Positions 40,566-49,993 of a stretch of 64,000 bases of DNA are shown one piece after another. The stretch covers positions 98,970-162,969 of the forward strand of contig NZ_FTNT01000013.1 in assembly GCF_900156495.1 (NCBI RefSeq), given 5' to 3'. This DNA is from Williamsia sterculiae. Its GTDB lineage: Bacteria; Actinomycetota; Actinomycetes; Mycobacteriales; Mycobacteriaceae. Position 1 is the first letter of the stretch. Each line of letters starts with the position of its first letter. The translations under genes and the position numbers were made by a program. The notes beneath the pieces are model-generated. The model was not told the origin of the DNA. It worked only from the letters and a program-made list of their open reading frames with translations, and did not search any database.

Positions 40566-41159
40566 CTACCGCCCGCGCATCAGGGTGCGAGCGGCCCTGA
40601 CCCTCGCCTCGAGACCCGCGATGACATCGCCGACCACCTGGGTCAGCTCCGCGGTCAGGGGGTGTTCGGGACCATCCGGAACCTCGAGCCCGTCATTGAT
40701 GCGGGCCTGCACGAGGTCCTCCGCCCACACCTGGAATTCGGCTGACTGCGTCGGCCAGACCCGCTCGACCAACTCCACCGTCGCGGGCGTCGCCTCATCC
40801 GCGAACTCGGTGTTCCACCGTTGTATCGCCGTCGCGGTCGATCGTCTCCCGGTCGCCGAGTGTTGCCCGTCCTCGACGTCGGTCCGTCCCTGCCCGAGTT
40901 GCCGACTCAGCACCGACTCCTCGGCCGACGACTGCGCCTGGGCGTACAACGCCGCGAGCGTCGCCGTCTCGGGTCGCCGACCGCCGTTGGCGGCGCGCCA
41001 CCGCGCGATGACCGCCACTTCCGTCGCAGCACGGAGGTTCTCGACCGCCACCCGCAGGCGCTCGGTCTCGACGATCACGAACTCCTCGAATTCGATCCGG
41101 TCCATCACCGTCAGCTCTTCGCGGTACCGGTCGGTCACCGCAGCTCTGATGTCCACCAT
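40566..41159 (-). CDS. Hypothetical helical protein
   Basis: 197 residues; ATG 41159 (MVDIRAAVTDRYREEL) after GAGAGGAAC. Rich in Glu, Arg and Ala, with long helices and likely coiled coils (IEFEEFVIVETERLRVAVENLRA in parts); no signal, no membrane segment, no recognised domain. Seventeen bases ahead of the serine hydrolase, so probably the first gene of that unit. Confidence 0.7.
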   Translation of the reverse strand: MVDIRAAVTDRYREELTVMDRIEFEEFVIVETERLRVAVENLRAATEVAVIARWRAANGGRRPETATLAALYAQAQSSAEESVLSRQLGQGRTDVEDGQHSATGRRSTATAIQRWNTEFADEATPATVELVERVWPTQSAEFQVWAEDLVQARINDGLEVPDGPEHPLTAELTQVVGDVIAGLEARVRAARTLMRGR

Positions 41160-41325
41160 GGTCTGTTCCTCTCCCGACTCGTTGATCGCGCAAGGAGACC
41201 TCGCAGCCGCGTTCAACATGGGCTGGTCGGTCACGACACCGTCATCATCACCCAGGTCGGCGACTCATGGGTGAGATGGCGGGTGCGACACGCACGGGAC
41301 GTGGCCGACCGGCTCGGTGTCACCC

Positions 41326-42552
41326 TCACCCGGACTGTTGGGCCTGCACCCGGTTCAGACCGGACCAGGATGACCGCACGAAAGGGTCGAGAGTTGTGAC
41401 GAAGTAGGCGACCGCACAGCAGACGAGGGTGGTCGTCAGACCCAGGTGCGACACCGCCACACCGGCGACCAGCGCCCCGAACGGCACCCCCAACCAGGCC
41501 ACTGCGTTCACGGCACCGAGAACTCGCGCTTGCAGAGCCGGCGCGATCATCTCGTACTGGGCAGCACCCAGCAGTGGGTTGATCGCGCCCGCAGCCACTC
41601 CCGACACGACCCATACGGCGGCAACGACCGCAAACGGCAACGGAACCACGAGAACGATGAATCGCGGTGCGCCGGCGAGGAGGAACGCGCACGCGAACGT
41701 CATGCGCCGCGGCATACGGGTACCCGCCGCGGCCGTGACGACGGTGCCCACCACCGCGCCCGCGGCGAGCATCGCGAGTAACAAACCGGCCCGCGCCGGC
41801 CCGCCGAACTCCGACCGCACCCAGAGCAGCAACAGCAGTCCGCTCATCGCGGCATCGGCGACGTTGCAGACGAACACCATCCCGCAGATCGAGCGCAGCA
41901 GTGGTTGCCTCCGCAGGTAGGCCACGCCCTCGTGCAACTCAATGGCTATCTGTTTCACCCCGTCGGATTTCCCGGCGCCCGACTTCCACGTGGGCACCCA
42001 TGCGGCGACGGCGGCGGCGAGCACCAAGGCCACCGACGACAGCATCACGGTGGCGGGGCCGCCGGCCATGGCGAGTACGGCACCGGCGGTCGGTGCCCCC
42101 ACGAGCAGCGCAGCCCTCCCGGCACCGTCGATCAGGGCTGCTGCCCGGTCGATACTCGTGCCGGCGGCCTCCGCCACAACGGGCAAAGTCACCCGTGCGG
42201 CGATGTCGGCGGGACCACGACTGCACCCCACCACGAACACCGCGACGAGAACCGCCGCGACGGAGAGGTGTCCGACACCTGACAACATCGGGATCACCAG
42301 CAGGCAGGCGCCGGATACGGCGTTGTTGGCGATCATCGTCCGTCGGGCACCGAACCGGTCGACCAACGGTCCGCCGATCACCTGCATCACCACGTACGGC
42401 GCGATCTCGACGGTCCCCACCAGCCCGGCCATGGCCGGGCTCCCGGTGTCGGTCAGAACCAGCCACGGCACGGCGAGTTGCGAAACCCGTGTTCCCACAG
42501 CGCCTGTGGCCTCCACGACCAGCAGCGCCCAGAACCCGCGCCTGCCCGTCAT
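41326..42552 (-). CDS. MFS transporter
   Basis: 408 residues, about twelve helices. The loop 2-3 motif is GGPLVDRFGARRTM. Resembles the MFS_3/enterobactin-exporter-like group of drug or siderophore exporters. Overlaps the ArsR-type regulator stop as ATGA, so the pair is one transcript with the regulator first. Confidence 0.9.
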   Translation of the reverse strand: MTGRRGFWALLVVEATGAVGTRVSQLAVPWLVLTDTGSPAMAGLVGTVEIAPYVVMQVIGGPLVDRFGARRTMIANNAVSGACLLVIPMLSGVGHLSVAAVLVAVFVVGCSRGPADIAARVTLPVVAEAAGTSIDRAAALIDGAGRAALLVGAPTAGAVLAMAGGPATVMLSSVALVLAAAVAAWVPTWKSGAGKSDGVKQIAIELHEGVAYLRRQPLLRSICGMVFVCNVADAAMSGLLLLLWVRSEFGGPARAGLLLAMLAAGAVVGTVVTAAAGTRMPRRMTFACAFLLAGAPRFIVLVVPLPFAVVAAVWVVSGVAAGAINPLLGAAQYEMIAPALQARVLGAVNAVAWLGVPFGALVAGVAVSHLGLTTTLVCCAVAYFVTTLDPFVRSSWSGLNRVQAQQSG

Positions 42553-43172
42553 CGCTCCGGTGGTGACTGGTGCGGGTAGGGGAAGAGTTGATACTGCAGC
42601 GACACCACGACCGCACCCTCCGGCACGTCGGTCTCTGCTGGGCGGTGTCGTCGAAAGCCTTGCACCAGTTCCTCGATACCCTGCCCGAGTTGGTGCGCTT
42701 CGTCCGATGTGAGGCGGAACAGCACATCGCTGATGTCAGCCGCCCGCTGCCATCGCCGCGGCCAGGAGTCGCGCTCGTCCACCCACGCCGTGGTGTTGGC
42801 GAACAATCGGTCGATCACAGCACGGGTGAAGTCGATGTTCGCGGCCACGCTGTCGATGTCGTGGTCATCCGCCGGTTCGTACCTGGTCGACACACGTGTT
42901 GCTGCCCACCAGCGTTCGCGGCCCCCCGTGCGCTGTACGCCCGGGAGCTCCGAGGTGGTGACGTCGACGATGTGTCCGCCATCGGCCAGCGCACGAAGGT
43001 GGTAGCTCGTCAGCCCTGACGATTCGTTCACCGCCGCGGCCAGTCGGGACGCGGTCGACGGGCCCTCGACGCGCAGCATCGCCAGCAATCTCAGACGCAG
43101 CGGATGCGCCAGGGCGCGCAGTGCGGCGGCATCGGTCACCATGTCGTCCGGCCGATCCGGATCGTGGTCCAT
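42549..43172 (-). CDS. ArsR-type winged-helix regulator
   Basis: 207 residues from ATG 43172 (MDHDPDRPDDM). The winged helix-turn-helix (LRALAHPLRLRLLAMLRVEGP, then SGLTSYHLRALADGG) lies at residues 10-85 and a C-terminal helical domain of about 110 residues follows. No metal-binding Cys cluster, so a metal sensor is unlikely. Probably autoregulates through the ATGCAA-N8-TTGCAT repeat just upstream and controls the coupled MFS exporter. Confidence 0.9.
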   Translation of the reverse strand: MDHDPDRPDDMVTDAAALRALAHPLRLRLLAMLRVEGPSTASRLAAAVNESSGLTSYHLRALADGGHIVDVTTSELPGVQRTGGRERWWAATRVSTRYEPADDHDIDSVAANIDFTRAVIDRLFANTTAWVDERDSWPRRWQRAADISDVLFRLTSDEAHQLGQGIEELVQGFRRHRPAETDVPEGAVVVSLQYQLFPYPHQSPPER

Positions 43173-43174
43173 GT

Positions 43175-43194
43175 ATGCAAGGTATCGTTTGCAT
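43175..43194. promoter_or_regulatory. Inverted repeat before the ArsR-type gene
   Basis: ATGCAA-GGTATCGT-TTGCAT, 2 bases before the ATG, with a related TTTGCAAGCAAA further out. Confidence 0.55.
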
Positions 43195-43292
43195 CGCGGC
43201 TTTGCAAGCAAATCCTTGTATACCCGTCGTGAGCATCGGTTAACCTTCGGTGACCGTGATCACGGCTGCACCGACATACGGGAGACGCACTC

Positions 43293-45173
43293 ATGGGTCG
43301 CTACCAGGACGCATTCACCCAGGCTGCCGAGGACCCGGACACGTTCTGGCTCGGCGCCGCGCGCGGCGTCGACTGGGTGCACGAGCCGACACGCGCCCTG
43401 GACGACCACCACGCCCCGATCTACCGCTGGTTCCCCGACGGCACGCTGAACACCTCGTACAACGCTCTGGACCGCCACGTCGCGGCGGGCAATGGCGACC
43501 GCCCCGCGCTGATCTGGGATTCGGCCATGACCGGGGCCTCCCGGACCTACACGTATGCCGAGTTGCTCGACGAGGTGGCACGGTTCGCCGGCGTGCTGAG
43601 TGCTACCGGGGTGGCCTCCGGTGACCGGGTGATCATCTACCTGCCGATGATCCCGGAGGCCGCGATCGCGATGCTCGCCTGCGCCCGGATCGGTGCCGTG
43701 CACTCGGTCGTGTTCGGCGGGTTCGCCGCCCCCGAGCTGGCAGCGCGCATCATCGACGCCGACCCCGTGGCCGTTGTCACCGCCTCCGGCGGGCTGGAAC
43801 CCGGCCGCACCGTCGACTATCTACCCATCGTCGCCGCAGCACTCGAACTCGCCGACGCGGCGTCGACCACGGTGGTCGTCAAGGACCGACCGGAGATCCC
43901 CGGCGCGGCAGCCGATCACGGCGGCTGGCTGGACTGGGACGAGCAGCTCGCCACCGCGACATCCACACCTCCGGTCACGGTGGCCGCCACCGACCCGCTG
44001 TACATCCTCTACACGTCCGGGACCACCGGGAAGCCCAAGGGCGTGGTGCGCGACAACGGTGGCCACGCCGTCGCACTGACCTGGTCGATGAGCAACGTCT
44101 ACGACATCCACGCCGGCGACGTCTGGTGGACCGCATCGGATGTGGGCTGGGTGGTCGGCCACTCCTACATCGTCTACGCGCCGCTCTTCGCGGGCGCGAC
44201 CACCGTGATGTACGAGGGAAAACCGGTGGGGACACCCGATGCGGGCGCCTTCTGGCGCGTGATCGACGAGCACCACGTCAAGGCATTGTTCACCGCTCCC
44301 ACCGCGATCCGCGCCATCCGCAAGGCCGACCCCGACGCCACCGAACTCCGGCGGTACGACGTGTCGTCGTTGCGAACCCTCTTCGCCGCGGGTGAACGGC
44401 TCGACCCGGAGACGTTCACCTGGGCAGGCACGGTCCTGGGTGTCCCGGTTGTCGACCACTGGTGGCAGACCGAGACCGGATGGGCGATCGTCGCGAACCT
44501 CCGTGGTCTGGAGCCGATGCCCCTGAAGGCAGGGTCTCCCACGGTTCCCGTTCCCGGATTCGTCGTCGAGGTGGTCGACGCGGATGGCACGCCCGTCGGC
44601 GCGGGTGACGAGGGCAACATCCTGGTGCGACTGCCCCTTCCGCCCGGCACCTTGACCGGGCTGTGGAACGACGAAGATCGCTTCCGCTCGTCATATCTCC
44701 GCGCGTTCGACGGTTACTACCTGACCGGCGACACCGGGTATCGCGACCGAGACGGATACGTGGTGGTGCTGGGTCGCTCCGACGACGTGATCAACGTGGC
44801 CGGGCACCGATTCTCCACCGGCAGCTTCGAGGCGGTGGTCGCCTCCCACCCCGCGGTCGCCGAATGCGCGGTCATCGGTATCCACGACGACATCAAAGGT
44901 CAACGACCCAGCGGTTATGTGGTTCTCAAAGCCGGCGTGGACATCGACTCCGACGTCCTGCGCGACGAGTTGGTGACCCGGGTTCGCGACGAGATCGGCT
45001 CGGTGGCCACGTTCCGTGACGTCACGGTGGTGCCGGCGCTGCCCAAGACACGCTCGGGCAAGATCCTGCGCAAGACGATGCGGCAGATCGCCGACCACGA
45101 GGAGTACACCGTGCCGTCCACTGTGGAGGACGCGACGGTGGTGGAGGCCCTGGCGCAGCAGTTGGGTGGCTGA
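43293..45173 (+). CDS. prpE: Propionyl-CoA synthetase (acyl-CoA synthetase)
   Basis: 626 residues; ATG after GGGAGA. Activates propionate (or acetate-like short acids) to CoA thioesters. ATP-binding P-loop YTSGTTGKPKGVVRDNGG, WWQTETGW, GDTGYRDRDGY, and the C-terminal catalytic Lys in KTRSGKILRKT. The VRDNGG and SDVGWVVGHSYIVYAPL patterns favour PrpE over AcsA. Monocistronic here; the methylcitrate genes are not in the window. Confidence 0.93.
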   Translation: MGRYQDAFTQAAEDPDTFWLGAARGVDWVHEPTRALDDHHAPIYRWFPDGTLNTSYNALDRHVAAGNGDRPALIWDSAMTGASRTYTYAELLDEVARFAGVLSATGVASGDRVIIYLPMIPEAAIAMLACARIGAVHSVVFGGFAAPELAARIIDADPVAVVTASGGLEPGRTVDYLPIVAAALELADAASTTVVVKDRPEIPGAAADHGGWLDWDEQLATATSTPPVTVAATDPLYILYTSGTTGKPKGVVRDNGGHAVALTWSMSNVYDIHAGDVWWTASDVGWVVGHSYIVYAPLFAGATTVMYEGKPVGTPDAGAFWRVIDEHHVKALFTAPTAIRAIRKADPDATELRRYDVSSLRTLFAAGERLDPETFTWAGTVLGVPVVDHWWQTETGWAIVANLRGLEPMPLKAGSPTVPVPGFVVEVVDADGTPVGAGDEGNILVRLPLPPGTLTGLWNDEDRFRSSYLRAFDGYYLTGDTGYRDRDGYVVVLGRSDDVINVAGHRFSTGSFEAVVASHPAVAECAVIGIHDDIKGQRPSGYVVLKAGVDIDSDVLRDELVTRVRDEIGSVATFRDVTVVPALPKTRSGKILRKTMRQIADHEEYTVPSTVEDATVVEALAQQLGG

Positions 45174-45244
45174 CGTGTGATCCTGCTGTCAGTTGCCTGC
45201 CAATCCGACTCCCGCTCTCGCAGTCGCGGGCCGGCTGTGACAGC

Positions 45245-45781
45245 GTGCAAGGTGTGATACACGCGTCGAGGACACGATCGAGAATTTTCGTGGCGGCCAT
45301 CGGGGCCGTCCTGGTGGGATCCTGTGGGTTCGCCGCGTCGGCGCAGGCCGACACCCCCGCAGCAGACGTCGGGCACTTCGCCAACGGCGGAGTCGCCATC
45401 GCCCGCGGTGCCACGCTGCTGCACACGAACACCTTCGGAAAGTACGGCTGCGAGGACTTCGTCGACGCGGCCTACGGCCGGACCACCGCCAACGGCATTC
45501 CTCACGACGGCGCGATCGCGTTCTATCAGCAGCTCGCGGCCCGCGGGCTCGGACACTCAAGCCTTCCCGCGCCGACCGGCGCCCTGGTGTTCTCCCAGGG
45601 TGAGGACGGCGGTCACGTGGACATCGCGATCGGCAACGGTCAGTATTTGAGCGGTGGAGTGCAAGGGCTGTCACCGGGCTGGGGCGACCGCACCGACATC
45701 CAGATCCTGCCCTCGGCCAACCTGGGCTCGTTCCGCGTGGTCGGATGGGCGTACGCCCCGTGGAGCAGCGTCGGCCTCTGA
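45245..45781 (+). CDS. Secreted protein, possible NlpC/P60- or CHAP-like fold
   Basis: 178 residues from GTG 45245 (GTG 45254 possible). Signal peptide with cleavage likely after SAQA. The mature part has YGCEDFVDAAYGRT and, later, GALVFSQGEDGGHVDIAIGNGQYLSG in pieces: a Cys near a helix start and a His before a beta strand, the order found in NlpC/P60 and CHAP peptidases. The fold is inferred from this pattern only; wall hydrolysis is untested. Confidence 0.7.
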   Translation: MQGVIHASRTRSRIFVAAIGAVLVGSCGFAASAQADTPAADVGHFANGGVAIARGATLLHTNTFGKYGCEDFVDAAYGRTTANGIPHDGAIAFYQQLAARGLGHSSLPAPTGALVFSQGEDGGHVDIAIGNGQYLSGGVQGLSPGWGDRTDIQILPSANLGSFRVVGWAYAPWSSVGL

Positions 45782-45807
45782 TCGAGGTCGGCGTCATCCT
45801 GTGCTCG

Positions 45808-46260
45808 TCAGTCCACCACGAACCGCGCACGTGTGTCTCCGGTCCAGCCCAGTTCGCGCTGACGCCTGATGACGTAGCGACCGGGAGCAATGCCGGTTGC
45901 GCCGTGTTCGGGATGGATGAGGTAGGCAACGACCGGCGTGTCCACGATTCCGAGGCTCAGCCCATCGAGATCCTGTACCGGAGAGGACCATTCGCTTTGG
46001 CCGCCCTCCGCGACCAGGCTGTGCGGGTTACCTCCCGCCCCGTTTCTCAGTAGTTCCAGACCGATCCGAGGCACCAGTTCTGTACGGGTCCATGCCAACG
46101 GCTCGACTGTTCCGAGCAGCATCCGATGGGGTATGACGATCAGGTCGCCCTGCGCCTGAACACCGTCGGACACCGGCACGGAGATCTCGGCGTCCAGATG
46201 GTCCAAGACCTCGATGCCGGTCGACGCTGACAGTTCGGACAGAGTGGTCATGTGGTTCAT
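45808..46260 (-). CDS. Small beta-rich protein, partner of DUF6745
   Basis: 150 residues; ATG 46260 (MNHMTTLSEL) after AAGGTGA. Core features: QGDLIVIPHR, GNPHSLVAEG, AYLIHPEHGATGIAPGRYVIRRQREL. I recall a widespread family ending in a His-Glu-rich segment followed by PxGxYxVxRQRE, often adjacent to DUF6745 genes, as here (53 bases after the DUF6745 stop). Function unknown; the conserved His residues could bind metal. Confidence 0.7.
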   Translation of the reverse strand: MNHMTTLSELSASTGIEVLDHLDAEISVPVSDGVQAQGDLIVIPHRMLLGTVEPLAWTRTELVPRIGLELLRNGAGGNPHSLVAEGGQSEWSSPVQDLDGLSLGIVDTPVVAYLIHPEHGATGIAPGRYVIRRQRELGWTGDTRARFVVD

Positions 46261-46313
46261 GGGTGCGTCACCTTGATTGATGTGTCGTAGTTTCTGTTGT
46301 CGGGCAACGATTG

Positions 46314-47534
46314 TCATGTCCGTCGGCTCAGGCACGCATATTGTGCGGCGTTCATCCCGTATGTCCATGCCGCAGCGTCGAGAGCAGAGGCGATCGCTGC
46401 CGGCACGCGTAGCCCGTACCGGCGTCGATGTCCGTCGCGCTCGTACGAACCGTTCACGGCGAGCAGAATGCGTTCCCTCCTCGCCCAGCCGGATGGGGCG
46501 TCGTACAGCTCGACCCTGCACCCCGGGTTGCCGGGGTCGTCGGCACGGTCTACCAGACGCAACCCGGCGTCCCGGATGTAGTGAGCCCACCCGATCCGCT
46601 CGATCGCACAGCGCCGTACCTCGACATTGCGTTCGACATTGATGCGATCAATGGTTGGCGCACGAATCACCCACTCGGGCAGAACCGTGCCGTGATGTAC
46701 GTATGCACCCCGTCCGTCGGCGAAGCCGATGGCCACGCCGTCATCGCAGTGCAGGCGTCGCTGACCGTGTACGCCACCGGGCGTCGGCTCGGTCTCCGTC
46801 ACGATCGGGCGGTCCGCCATGACGCACACGCGGTCGAAAACCCACCACCAGCCGGTGGATCGGCACAACTCCCCCAGCACATCCAGTAACTCGAGATCAC
46901 CGTCGTGGAATCGCGTCAGGCCCAGTTGCCGGAACGCGTCGTAGAGGGCGACTCGGTGCACCTCATGCTGCCCGTACCAGCTGAGACAGTTGGGAACGAT
47001 CGGGCAGAGACCGCGGATTGCCGGGACCACACCATCAATCAGGGACGTCCGAAGCGACCGCGACACCGCCGGGCCGACGACGAGTTCCGGGGCGACTCCC
47101 AGCTGTATTGCGGCATCGGCGGACCTGGTACGCGCGATGTCGGCCGATGCCGGGTTCCGCGCGGCCGACACCGACAGTCGGCTGATCACGCTGTCCCGCA
47201 TGCGCTGGAGCGAGTCTCGAGTCCTCGATGCGATCCGAGGGCCGGGACCGTCATAGCTGCTCTCCGCCAGCACGCGCGGCGCGAGCTTCTCGGCGGCAAC
47301 CAACTCCAACGCGGCGAGCGGTGATGGCACCCAGAGGAATTCGGGCGGATCACACCCGACCCTTCGATGGAGCTCGATCACCGCAGCTTCTGCTGCGGAC
47401 CGCCACGACCGATCCGTGGACAGCCCGACGGAGAGCCAGGCATCACATATCTCATCGATCGCCGTGACGAAAGAATCGTCGTATGCGGATGCCGCCCGAC
47501 CCAGGGCAGCAGAGCGAACCGGTGCGGCGCTCAC
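46314..47534 (-). CDS. DUF6745 protein
   Basis: About 406 residues from GTG 47534 (VSAAPVRSAALG); the longer frame to 47630 is possible. The N-terminal half is helical. The C-terminal half has the DUF6745 landmarks GWWWVFDRVCVMADRP, RLHCDDGVAIGFADGRG, VEVRRCAIERIGWAHYI and YGLRVPAAIASALDAAAWTYG. The pair with the small RQRE protein is conserved in actinobacteria and cyanobacteria as far as I recall; no activity is known to me. Confidence 0.75.
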   Translation of the reverse strand: MSAAPVRSAALGRAASAYDDSFVTAIDEICDAWLSVGLSTDRSWRSAAEAAVIELHRRVGCDPPEFLWVPSPLAALELVAAEKLAPRVLAESSYDGPGPRIASRTRDSLQRMRDSVISRLSVSAARNPASADIARTRSADAAIQLGVAPELVVGPAVSRSLRTSLIDGVVPAIRGLCPIVPNCLSWYGQHEVHRVALYDAFRQLGLTRFHDGDLELLDVLGELCRSTGWWWVFDRVCVMADRPIVTETEPTPGGVHGQRRLHCDDGVAIGFADGRGAYVHHGTVLPEWVIRAPTIDRINVERNVEVRRCAIERIGWAHYIRDAGLRLVDRADDPGNPGCRVELYDAPSGWARRERILLAVNGSYERDGHRRRYGLRVPAAIASALDAAAWTYGMNAAQYACLSRRT

Positions 47535-47700
47535 GCGATGGTGGCGGAGTCCGCCTTTCCGTTGGTCATGGGAGAAGACTCTGGCACGAGGGGCGGATGA
47601 GCGCAACCGCCGGCACTGAGACCGCCACACCCGACACCGTCGTCGAAGACGGGCAGCCGGTACACACGGGGTGTCGCGGCGCTGACCGGTAACCGACCCG

Positions 47701-49155
47701 TCAGGCCGTGATGTCTGCGAACGTCGCCTGCGCCGTCCCGAGCAGCGTCGGCGCGGCGGGAGTCGGGGTCGCGCGCCCGGAGAAGGTGACCGGAATGCCG
47801 GGCTCGGTGAGCGTGCCCAGGGGGCCGACCACGGTGTAACACGGTATGTGGGGCTCGGGCATCTCGATGCCGGCGACGTGATCCGGAGCGAACAATCCGT
47901 ACGAGCGGACCCACATGCAGACTCGGGCCAGATTCACGCGAACTCTCCAGGAGCCACCCTCCACCGCGCGCCGCCGCAGGGCCGCGACCGCCCCCGCCGC
48001 GACGAGGTACGCGGCGAGATAGTCGTTGAGCAGGTGCGTGGGTGGGAGTGCGGGTTGTCCGGACGGTAGACCCCGCACCGCACCCTCATCGAGGGCGAAG
48101 CCGGTAGCAGCACAAGCGAGTTGGTCGAAGCCACCCCGATCACCCCAGGGTCCGTCGATGCCCCAACAGTGCACATCAGCGGACACGATCCCCGGGTGCC
48201 GTTCGGCGAGCTGTTCCGCACCGAGGCCGAATCGCGCGACGTTGCGGTACGAGTTGAGCACAACGTCGGCAGAGGCGAGGAGATTCGCGAATACCGCGCG
48301 ACCCGCCGGATACCGCAGATCCGCGTAGGCATTCCGCTTGCCACCACCGGTCACGGCGAGCATTCCGATCGGGTCGGGCCGGTCCGGACGCGACGTGTGC
48401 ACCACATCGGCCCCGAACGTGGACATCAGACGCGCGGCGACCGGTCCCGCGATCACATGGGTGTTGTCGACCATGTTGATCCCGGCCAGTGGCCGCCACC
48501 CGTTCGGGTCGGTGGTCGATTCGATCAGCGGCGGTAGCGGTCGCAAGGGTCCATCACCGATCCGTTCCACCTCCACCACCGGACGGTCGGCGAGATACCG
48601 CGCCACCGGATGCTGTTCCCACTCGGACGCGGTGTGGGCGACCACCGCCACGCCACCCGCGGCGACAACCCGCTCCTGCAGTTCATGGCCAGTCCACCGC
48701 TGGCTCGCGACCCTCATCGCCGATGCCGTGGGCGGGCAGTCGAGGACGGTGCACACCGCTGCTCGCAGGTGCGGGTACGTCGAGAGCAGGAAGATCCAGC
48801 CGTCTCGCGTCGGGTAGAAGTCGTTCAATCCGAGCAAGGTCGGATCGTCGGAGAGTAGGTGGGGGCCCACACCGTTGATCTGCGCGAGAAGTGCCGCGCG
48901 GAGCTGATCCAACGCGTCGGTTGCGGTGATCGTGATCTGTTGTGGCGCAGCACCGCGGTCCTCGTCAACTCCGGCGACCTGCAATGCGAACGCGCCCATC
49001 GCAGCTGCGGATGTGTCGGCGAGGCGGTGTGGTGACGGGCAGATCGGATCGGCACCGATCGTGGTCACCCGGGAGCGGACCGAGCCTTCCCCGAAGAGCA
49101 CCAAGGCGAGGTCGTCGAGGATCTGGGACGTCGGAGGTAGCGCAGTGGTGGTCAT
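47701..49155 (-). CDS. CaiB/BaiF-type (family III) CoA-transferase
   Basis: 484 residues from ATG 49155 (MTTTALPPTSQ). The N-terminal third is unusual, resembling a partial second copy of the fold; the canonical part begins near residue 215 (INMVDNTHVIAGPVAARLMSTFGADVVH in pieces) with YADLRYPAGRAVFANLLASADVVLNSYR and the Asp-containing GIDGPWGDRGGFDQL. It moves CoA between acids; the substrate is unknown. Divergent from an IclR regulator across a perfect palindrome. Confidence 0.88.
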   Translation of the reverse strand: MTTTALPPTSQILDDLALVLFGEGSVRSRVTTIGADPICPSPHRLADTSAAAMGAFALQVAGVDEDRGAAPQQITITATDALDQLRAALLAQINGVGPHLLSDDPTLLGLNDFYPTRDGWIFLLSTYPHLRAAVCTVLDCPPTASAMRVASQRWTGHELQERVVAAGGVAVVAHTASEWEQHPVARYLADRPVVEVERIGDGPLRPLPPLIESTTDPNGWRPLAGINMVDNTHVIAGPVAARLMSTFGADVVHTSRPDRPDPIGMLAVTGGGKRNAYADLRYPAGRAVFANLLASADVVLNSYRNVARFGLGAEQLAERHPGIVSADVHCWGIDGPWGDRGGFDQLACAATGFALDEGAVRGLPSGQPALPPTHLLNDYLAAYLVAAGAVAALRRRAVEGGSWRVRVNLARVCMWVRSYGLFAPDHVAGIEMPEPHIPCYTVVGPLGTLTEPGIPVTFSGRATPTPAAPTLLGTAQATFADITA

Positions 49156-49195
49156 GTCTCGAGTGTCCGTTCGCTCGGTGCTCACACGAACACGT

Positions 49196-49209
49196 TCCGG
49201 ATATCCGGA
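49196..49209. promoter_or_regulatory. Perfect 14-bp palindrome, likely IclR-type operator
   Basis: TCCGGATATCCGGA in the 68-base space between the divergent CoA-transferase and IclR-type genes. Confidence 0.6.
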
Positions 49210-49223
49210 CGTACGATGTCAGC

Positions 49224-49976
49224 GTGACGACGGCAGATCACGGACATCACGGGGTGGACCGCATCGACCGCGTGCTGGATGTGGTGGCCCGTGCCGAGAT
49301 CGCACCCACGCTCACCGAGGTCGTACAGGCGACGGGATTGCCGCGCAGCACCACCGCCGACCTCGTGAGTGCGTTGCGCCGTCGTGGGTACCTTCATCGG
49401 TCCGGCACCCGGTACTCCCTCGGCAGACGTTTGCAGGTGCTCGTCTCGATCGCAGGAGGAGCTCCCGCGGCACCCATCGATCACAGACGACTGGTGGCGC
49501 TGAGCCGCACCGCCCGGGCTCCGCTTGCCCTGGCGGTTCTTGTCGGTGGTCAAGTCCTGTATCTCGACACGGCGGGCCCGCGGGCGCCGCAGCGCCTCCA
49601 ACAGGTGGCCGATGATCATCGCCCGCGTCCGGCGCTACGCACCGCCGCGGGTCGTCTCCTGCTGGCGACCACCGACGCCGCACAACGTGTCGAGGTCCTG
49701 CGCGCTGTCGGAGAATCCGACCCCGAGGCCGTCGAGGCGTTCGCCGCCGAATGCCACCACATCCAGCACCTCCGCCGTGCGCGCAGCGACGGGCTCGCGG
49801 ATCCCGGCATCCGCGCCATCGCCGTACCCGTGTTCGAGGGTGGCGTCGTCGCCGCGGCGCTCGTGGTGCTGGGTCCTCGGTCTTCACGGCACACGACATC
49901 CCATGCGTGGCTGGCGTTGGAGCGTGCGGCAGCTCGGGTGGTAGTCGAGTTGGAGGGTGGTGTGGGCGCCGGATGA
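49224..49976 (+). CDS. IclR-family regulator
   Basis: 250 residues; GTG 49224 (VTTADHGHHGVDRI). The N-terminal winged helix (IAPTLTEVVQATGLPRSTTADLV, in two parts, then RRRGYLHRSGTRYSLGRRL) and the C-terminal GAF-like effector domain fit the family, though the latter is somewhat short. Its neighbour suggests it controls the CoA-transferase. Confidence 0.88.
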   Translation: MTTADHGHHGVDRIDRVLDVVARAEIAPTLTEVVQATGLPRSTTADLVSALRRRGYLHRSGTRYSLGRRLQVLVSIAGGAPAAPIDHRRLVALSRTARAPLALAVLVGGQVLYLDTAGPRAPQRLQQVADDHRPRPALRTAAGRLLLATTDAAQRVEVLRAVGESDPEAVEAFAAECHHIQHLRRARSDGLADPGIRAIAVPVFEGGVVAAALVVLGPRSSRHTTSHAWLALERAAARVVVELEGGVGAG

Positions 49977-49993
49977 GTAGAAGGGACTGCGCG

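Noticed and set aside
41160..41325. Gene in the gap between the hypothetical protein and the MFS gene
   Set aside because: The open frames are shadows of flanking genes and carry no ribosome site.
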